From Isoetes taiwanensis (lineage: Eukaryota; Streptophyta; Lycopodiopsida; Isoetales; Isoetaceae), in the NCBI GenBank assembly GCA_021234155.1, contig JAJEKV010000046.1:1664298-1728297 (forward strand): DNA of 64,000 bases, given 5' to 3'. This document shows, piece by piece, positions 57,959 to 64,000 of this stretch. The notes beneath the pieces are model-generated. The model was not told the DNA's origin. It saw only the letters and a program-made list of their open reading frames with translations, and did not search any database. The position numbers and the translations under genes were made by a program. Every line of letters starts with the position of its first letter. The first letter of the stretch is position 1.

Positions 57959-59690
57959 CTGAAAACTAGCAGTGTCGAACCCTTTGTAAATGTAACTATA
58001 AAGGTAGGAGAATACATGGACTGTCGATGCAACATTCACCATAATGTGACATTCCAATTCATGCAGGAGGAAGGCATTGTATGGAGCCACCTATACATCG
58101 TCTATAGTTCTCCTTCTATACTGTACATAACCCTTCGAAACAAGATGCGTTATTGGGTTGACATCTTTTGAATATTTATAACAACAAGGACTGCCATTTG
58201 GAGAACACCTTTCGGTGTGCCTGTGTATCATGAATTTTTGAACTTGTCCTCGAAGGATGGGATCTGTAGGCAATTCAGCTGAGATCATCTCATTTATGCA
58301 CTCGATTGGCATGTCGGGTTCAATGAGCAAAACGAGATGAGCATGTGGCAATCCACGCTTTTGAAATTCTATGACTGTTATCACATATGATATGCATTGA
58401 AAGAATTTATGAAGCAGCTCCTTTAAACGTTGTAATCTTCCATGGAACCAACGAACGACAATCACAGAAATGCCAGATGCATTTTGTCCTGGTCTTAGTC
58501 GGGCTTGTATTTCTGGCTAATCAGTATTCGTAGTCATAGTGATGAACAATGTTGGACGACCTTTTGATCTAGACAACGCTAATGCATCTACGACTTGAAC
58601 AGAGCACCATTTCTGACACCCCAAGAAGGACGATGGTAAAACAATGTCATTTTGAGCATCATTTTCGCGTTCAGAGTAGTCCTCATCATGTTGCACTCTT
58701 CTATTCCGAAATGATGGCGTTCTGAAGTAGTTTAATCGAGCATCTTCAACCCTAGAATACATGTCGACCATATATTCTCTGCATAGACGACCTAATTGAA
58801 GAAAGTGCTCCTTGTGTAGCAATCTAGTCCTATACCACTGCAATTGTGTAAGGCCATGTTCATTTCCAAGCCCCCATCCAATAGTACTGTGTGGGAAGAA
58901 AAGCGGATATCGCAGCGGTTCGTACATAGGATCTAGGATGTTCATGAAAGTTGGTTCTCCTTTACTCCGAACCCAAAAACCAACTACTCGAGGAGAAATG
59001 TCTGTTGTATTACGAGCGTTCGCAATGGCTGATATTTCATTACTCGCAATTGCTCCTTGAATCGTAATGTATGCCGATGGTACATGCATGTTTCCCATGG
59101 TTCCAAGGTTTTGAATGAATGGGTTGACTTGATCAAGGATTGAACTGACAATAGGAATCCACTAGAATGGTACTTGCTACTCTCGATCTTGTGCATATCG
59201 TTCAAATTCGTCATACACATACCAATGTATTGGATGCCTTGATTCAATGGTCGGCCGTATTCAATGATATGTTCGCCCTATAACAGTTACGGATGAAGGA
59301 AAATCTAAATTTATGAATCCACTACTCACTCCAAGCACGCTGAAGCAGAATAACCTATTCACTTTTCTTGCTAATTTAGCAAATTCTTGCACACCGTATT
59401 GGTTGTTCAATGCTGTGGGTAAAGGGGGTAGGATAGGCAATAACCATTCCCCTTTATTGCAACAGAATCCATCATGCTCCACGTTGAGCAATGGGATTTG
59501 GCAATATGTGCATCTTTTAATCCAAGAGCACATAACATATGTTCGACTAATTGCGACATTCATTTGTCGCGCACGAGATCGCCAATGTGCTGAAGCCTCC
59601 GTTCTGGAGTCGAGAGATCTTACCCTTGGATCTGACTCTTCATGCATATTTCTCTCATTTTCCTACATAAGTGTGCTCGACATATGATCT
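57959..59690 (-). pseudogene. Helitron Rep (HUH rolling-circle) domain with Helitron-like N-terminus
   Basis: Minus-strand pieces in order: a zinc-finger-like N-terminus with CTYCQIPLLNVEHDGFCCNKG (59540-59470), FAKLARKVNRLFCFSVLGVS and a GRTYH end. Next is the Helitron_like_N domain (MHVPSAYITIQGAI, PMYEPLRYPLFFPH, GLTQLQWYRTRLL, REYMVDMYSRVE). Then the Rep core, with HUH in GLPHAHLVLL (58336-58350) and the two-tyrosine motif YLYSYIYKG (near 57985-58010). Two stops, at 58517-58519 and 58091-58093, are both TAG where the family has tryptophan TGG. The frame closes at a CAG|GTAAGC donor at 57959. No helicase domain is present, so this is a truncated or exon-split relic. A weak extension runs up to about 59940. 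Confidence 0.85.
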
Positions 59691-59699
59691 TCCATCTAA

Positions 59700-60094
59700 C
59701 CTTAATCTTCCATCTGTATGACTATCATTTGTGGCAAGGGACGACATATAATTTTGTTCATCAATCAGAATTCCAATTCCTGCATTTGATGCAGATTGTT
59801 TGTGCGTGACATTTTACACTGGTCATATTGGCAATAGATCTTTAGCTAAATTCAATAAATTCTTGTGGGGAGACATTTACACAAGTCATGGCATCTACTC
59901 GTCGATGTTTTCGTGCAACATCTACGAGCCTCTTATGTTTTTTTTGAATTTGTGTATGCTCACATTGGTTACTTAACTTTGCTCCATTGGTTGAGTAGAA
60001 CGTATATTATTTATTGGTTCACCTGAAACCACTTCATCAAGCATGCATGCTTGCTCCCCTCCCTCCAATGTCATTTCCTCTCATCTCTCATTCC
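59700..60094. other. Flank of Helitron and LINE, no clear gene
   Basis: May include the start of the Helitron protein on minus (for example ARKHRRVDAMTCVNVSPQEF near 59930-59870). Otherwise nothing. Confidence 0.35.
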
Positions 60095-60222
60095 CTTGTT
60101 AACCTTTCGAGGCAGGGGTTTTTTAATCCTAGTAGTAATGATTGTACTAGCCCATTGTATGGGTCCCATGACCTATTGGTCTCCGTGGACGTTAAAACTA
60201 TTCTATTCTATTCTATTCACCA
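60095..60222 (+). mobile_element. LINE/SINE 3' module with TTCTA tail
   Basis: CTTTCGAGGCAGGGGTTTTT, TAATCCTAGTAGTAATGATT, TGTATGGGTCCCATGACCTA, TTGGTCTCCGTGGACGTTAA, then about four TTCTA units. One of the cleanest copies in the window, truncated on the 5' side. Confidence 0.82.
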
Positions 60223-60357
60223 TGAGTAGATTGATATTGCCCATAACGTTCTCTTCTTCTTTCTCGTTGCCTAATCACGTCTTTCGCACTCCTTCTTGCA
60301 CGACGGTCTCTCGGTCTCTCTAGTCTTCTTTCTCTATCCCTTTCTCATATTCTCTCC

Positions 60358-61245
60358 TTACCTTCCTCACTTAAGCTCGAGAATTGTTGTCTACGAGGCA
60401 TTGGATCACTATAATTCTATCAAGGAAGGTGCAAGACACTTGCTTGGGTTTTTTTTTTTTTTTTTTTTTTTGCTTGGTTCCTCATAAAAAAAATTCCAAT
60501 GGTGTCAACGAGCATAAGTAAAACTTGCAAGTTTATGGCACACAGTTAGAGTACAAATGGAAAACAATTTATCTCTGCTCATTCGTTTACTTAAACATCC
60601 AAAAATTTTTGGGACGTGTTTACTTTCGTCTATTTATAATGATCTAAAGCTAGACAAAAAAATGCATCTCGAGTCCTTTTAGATATGGTAGTAAGTTTTT
60701 TGATTCATGTACCAACTTGCATTACGAACCAGCCTGCATTATAGATGCTACACTGTCTAGGCAAATAATATATATTTGTTCCCAAACCAGTTACATATAT
60801 AACTGTGACTATTGAAAATTGGTCAACTTTTGTTCAAGCATTTCCATTTTTAGGAATTTGCAAGTTTATTGCTTTAAAAGATTTTGAATTATGAGTGAGC
60901 ATATTATCAGACATGGACTTATTTGTATGTGTAATAGTATAGCATAAAGATACCACCAACATCAATAGGGTATTCTACTTGAATTCACTGAAATCATATT
61001 TTAATATTTTTATTTGCAAGGCGATGATATGATGTAAGGCTTTCTATACAATGCAGAATAACTGTCACAAAGAAGAGCTTTTATGATTAATCACATCAGT
61101 CGCAATTGTTCAGGCTGTTGATGGAGTCAGTGCTTCTGTATGAAGTGGAAGTATGGGGGGCAATGATATCACTTCCACTTGGGAGGACTTAGAACGGGTC
61201 TAGAAAGCCTTTTTGACGCAAGCACTTGGAGTCAAGTCCAGGGTT
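60358..61245 (+). repeat. Right arm of the 0.9-kb inverted repeat (partner 4126-5070)
   Basis: Starts CTTACCTTCCTCACTTAAGC and ends in LINE RT sequence TGGGAGGACTTAGAACGGGT. A 25-base T-run (60449-60473) replaces the shorter A/T run in the partner. Aligns inverted with 4126-5070. Confidence 0.85.
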
Positions 61246-62490
61246 CTAAATGAAATTCTCATGTAAGAGATTGGGTACTTACCTCTTCAAAGAGCTGCTC
61301 TAGAATGTCACATTATATCCTGCCAGAAAGGGGTAAGCATGGGAGACTCACGCCTTCCAAACCTTTGCCTAAACAATAGCCATGGGTTCGTAACCCCTTA
61401 ATGCCTACTGGAATGGAAAACGAGCCATCTGGTTCTCCAGATAGAATGTGCAGGAACAGGGTAGACACAAGTATAACAATGAGGGTTACAATCACCTGAA
61501 ATAGTTTCTGGACACATGTTTTCGAAGTAAGCTTTGAGATAACAATGCTTTAAAGTTGGTAAAGACACCAACATTACAAAATCAGATAAGTTCCACACTT
61601 GTCAGAGGACTAGATTGGTACTTATTAATGCATCTACCCATGAAAAAGATTAGAGCGATTGCATCCATTCAATAGGCGCCTCCAATCATAAATGACTATA
61701 AGTGAAACGAGAAGTGCTAACAGGCCCCAACATATGATCACGGGTAGGTAGGATCGGAGAATCCGACGGTGGGGGTAGTGGGGGTGCACCTTTTTTAGAA
61801 TATATGCTTGAGATAGGGTAAAATAAAACTATACAAAATGTATATATACCTATTAGGACATAAATGGGATGCTATCTTGAGTAAAATACACTATTCCACC
61901 TTATGAGTAGACAATACTTAGAACGTATCTTCTAAGTGCCTCAGTGCCTTAGTGCTTGACACTGACACCAAGACACTGAATATGTGCATCATAGGGGTCC
62001 AGATAGATTTGGATGTGGCTGTGCATTTCTTTGCTGATGTTATGCATGCCCCTACTACTGGAATTGTGTCGGCTATTAGGGTAGGGACTGCACATCCTAC
62101 TCATTCTTGCCACCTCTTAATTCGATTCGCAATGTGCTGAGCCACTGTTCAGTATGAAAACCACCTTAAAGACACTAGCTTTTTGGTCCAGTCTTTCATC
62201 TGTACAGTTGTGCCAGCGTAAGTACGAACTTTCCAAAGTGAGGGAAGCATGCTAGTACAAAAAATTATAGGGAAGGCATAGTGATTCTAGACGAATGGCC
62301 TTCTAACCCTTGGACTGGCTATATCTAGAAAATTTAAGCAGCACAATAGTAGCATTATATTATCACTAGCATCATTTCTATCTATTAATACCTCTTTGCA
62401 ATTTTTGGGTTTCATGCCTCTTTTATTGTTTAGGTCCCATGGCCAGTTGGTCTTCGTGGATGTAAAAAATCATAATCCTCTCTATCTATC
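61100..62490 (+). pseudogene. LINE copy: RT connection fragment through to the 3' module
   Basis: It begins in the inverted-repeat arm (TWEDLERV, KAFLTQALGVKSRVLNEIL) and continues as EIGYLPLQRAALECHI, the same stretch as LETGFLPLQRAAMDRHI-type sequence at 23770. After a decayed middle the 3' module GGTCCCATGGCCAGTTGGTC, TTCGTGGATGTAAAAAATC (62432-62472) and a CTCTATCTATCTG tail lead straight into the TGCG array. The hairpin block is not recognisable here. Confidence 0.7.
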
Positions 62491-62590
62491 TGTCATGCAT
62501 GCGTGCATGCGTGCGTGCGTGCGTGCGTGCTCTGCGTGCGTGCATGCGTGCGTGCGGTGCATGCATGCGTTAAATGCATAAATGCGTGCA

Positions 62591-62621
<31 letters not shown>

Positions 62622-62635
62622 ATGCGTGCGTGCGA

Positions 62636-62690
<55 letters not shown>

Positions 62691-63353
62691 CTCGCGTCGC
62701 TCGCTCGCGATGCGTCGCGTGCGCCCGCTCGCGTGCGTGCGTCGCTCGCTCGCGTGCTCGCTCGCTCGCTCGCGTGCGATCGCTCGCTCGCTCGCCGCTC
62801 GCTCGCGTGCGTCGCTCGCGTGCGTGCGTGCGTGCGTGCGTGCGCTCGTGCGCTCGCTCGCTCGCGTGCGTGCGCCGCGATGCGTGCGTGCGTGCGTGCG
62901 TGCGTGCCCGCGTGCGTGCGTGCGCTCGCTGCGTCGCTGCGTGCGCTCGCTGCGTGCTCGCGTGCGTGCGTGCGCTGCGCTGCGTGCGCTCGCGTGCGCT
63001 GCGATGCGTCGCGTGCGTGCGATGCGCTCGTGCGCTCGCCCGCCTCGCTGCGTGCGTGCGTGCGTGCGTGCGATGCGTGCGTGCGTGCGCTGCCGTGCGT
63101 GCGTGCGTGCTCGCTCGCACGATGCGTGCGATGCGTGCGATGCGTGCGATGCGATGCGATGCCTCGCGTGCGATGCGTGCGTGCGTGCGTGCGCTCGCTC
63201 GCTGCGCTCGTGCGCTCGCTCGCTCGCTCGCTCGCTCGCTCGCCCGCTCGCTCGCTCGTCGCTCGCCGCTCGTCAGCTCGCTCGCTCGCTCACCGCGTGC
63301 TCGTGCGCTGCGTGCGTGCGCTCGCTGCGTGCGTGCGATGCGCTCGCTCGCTC

Positions 63354-63385
<32 letters not shown>

Positions 63386-63685
63386 TCGTGCGTGCGTGCG
63401 TGCGTGCGCTGCGTGCGTGCGCTCGTGCGTGCGTGCGCTCGCTCGCGTGCGTGCGTGCGTGCGTGCGCTGCGTGCGTGCGTGCGTGCGTGCGTGCGATGC
63501 GTGCGTGCGTGCGTGCGTGCAAATGCGTGCGTGCGTGCGCTCGCTCGTGCGTGCGCTCGCTCGCTCGCTCGCGTGCGTGCGTGCTGCGCTGCGCTCGCTC
63601 GCTCGCGTGCGTGCGTGCGTGCGCTGCGTGCGTGCGTGCGCTGCGTGCGTGCGTGCTCGCTCGCGTGCGTCGCTAAATACGTAAA
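62491..63685 (+). repeat. 1.2-kb TGCG/CTCG tetranucleotide array
   Basis: Almost pure TGCG with blocks of CTCG, plus ATGCG and CTGCG variants. It starts where a TCTA tail ends (62482-62494). It is bordered on the right by AATGCAATGCAATGC and again TCTATCTATCTA (63707-63718). No stop codon can arise from TGCG or CTCG units, so all frames stay open for up to 393 codons (V-R-A-C and A-R-T-H repeats). These frames are not genes. TGCG is strictly alternating pyrimidine-purine and CpG-rich. Confidence 0.95.
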
Positions 63686-63718
63686 TGCAATGCAATGCAA
63701 TGCTCGTCTATCTATCTA

Positions 63719-64000
63719 CTTACATACCTATAATCTTTTTATAAATCAATAACACAAATCCTAAAGAGGTTTTATATTAAATTCAAAAAGATCTTAGTTC
63801 TGAACATGTGAAAATTATGTTTAATATTAGAATTTTAACTTCCATATTTGCCTGCTAGAATATTCAAAAGAATGTGAAAACTCTAATCAAATACAAACTC
63901 TTTGTTTAAAGTCTAAGAAATTGTTGCTTGTTGTTTTCGAAATTCTTTTATATATTTTTTACCTATGAGCAGGAATTGGTCTGTGGTCTCCTATTGTCTC
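63719..64000. other. AT-rich flank after the tetranucleotide array
   Basis: No feature recognised. Confidence 0.4.

Noticed and set aside
62491-63685. CRISPR-like or satellite-centromere array
   Set aside because: There are no spacers and the unit is four bases. It is a microsatellite-type array in plant DNA.
62482-63752. Six open frames of 136-393 codons on both strands
   Set aside because: They are translations of TGCG/CTCG repeats, which cannot contain stop codons. Composition is only V, R, A, C, L, S or A, R, T, H, E, S in periodic order. Not genes.

Overview
The window looks like nuclear DNA of a land plant. It holds two complete intron-containing genes whose closest families are plant versions (an eIF5-mimic/BZW-type W2 protein and a TIC22-like plastid import protein). 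Both have GT-AG introns of about 0.07 to 1.2 kb. Everything else is a dense, nested graveyard of plant-type transposons. The LINE style and large intergenic repeats would suit a fern, other seedless plant or gymnosperm, but I cannot fix the lineage from sequence alone.

Layout. 1-3000: pyrimidine-rich non-coding DNA, perhaps an intron. 3004-4125: broken Ty3/gypsy integrase (minus). 4126-5070: left arm of a 0.9 kb inverted repeat whose partner lies at 60358-61245. 6212-11739: non-autonomous Mutator-like element with perfect 9-bp target duplications, carrying a nested, decayed Ty1/copia element (6814-11516). 13171-16631 (minus): 9-exon eIF5-mimic/BZW gene, 411 codons, rebuilt exon by exon. 17505-20245: decayed pogo/Tigger-like transposon with a 162-bp retroposon inserted in it. 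22918-28545: LINE interrupted by a PIF/Harbinger element (23864-27698). 29352-31245 (minus): 8-exon TIC22-like gene, 305 codons. 31543-40924: Ty3/gypsy chromovirus-type element with 2.4 kb LTRs. 41 to 54 kb: MITEs, tandem duplications, an LRR-protein N-terminal fragment and candidate exons of an unrecognised minus-strand gene. 54888-57000: LINE 3' fragments. 57959-59690 (minus): Helitron Rep fragment. 60 to 64 kb: more LINE ends, the last passing into a 1.2 kb TGCG/CTCG tetranucleotide array.

The most interesting theme is one LINE lineage. At least eight copies share a conserved 3' module (hairpin-prone run, then a GGTCCCAT...GTGGACG-type end), yet each ends in a different short tandem repeat. 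One tail has apparently grown into the 1.2 kb CpG-rich array. A second theme is that the two gypsy LTRs are identical over hundreds of bases but differ in tight clusters at CAG/CTG/CGG motifs. That raises either methylation-linked mutation or consensus error at methylated sites.

The two host genes are not functionally linked. One acts in cytosolic translation control, the other at the chloroplast envelope. Both have transposons within about 1 kb of their 5' ends.
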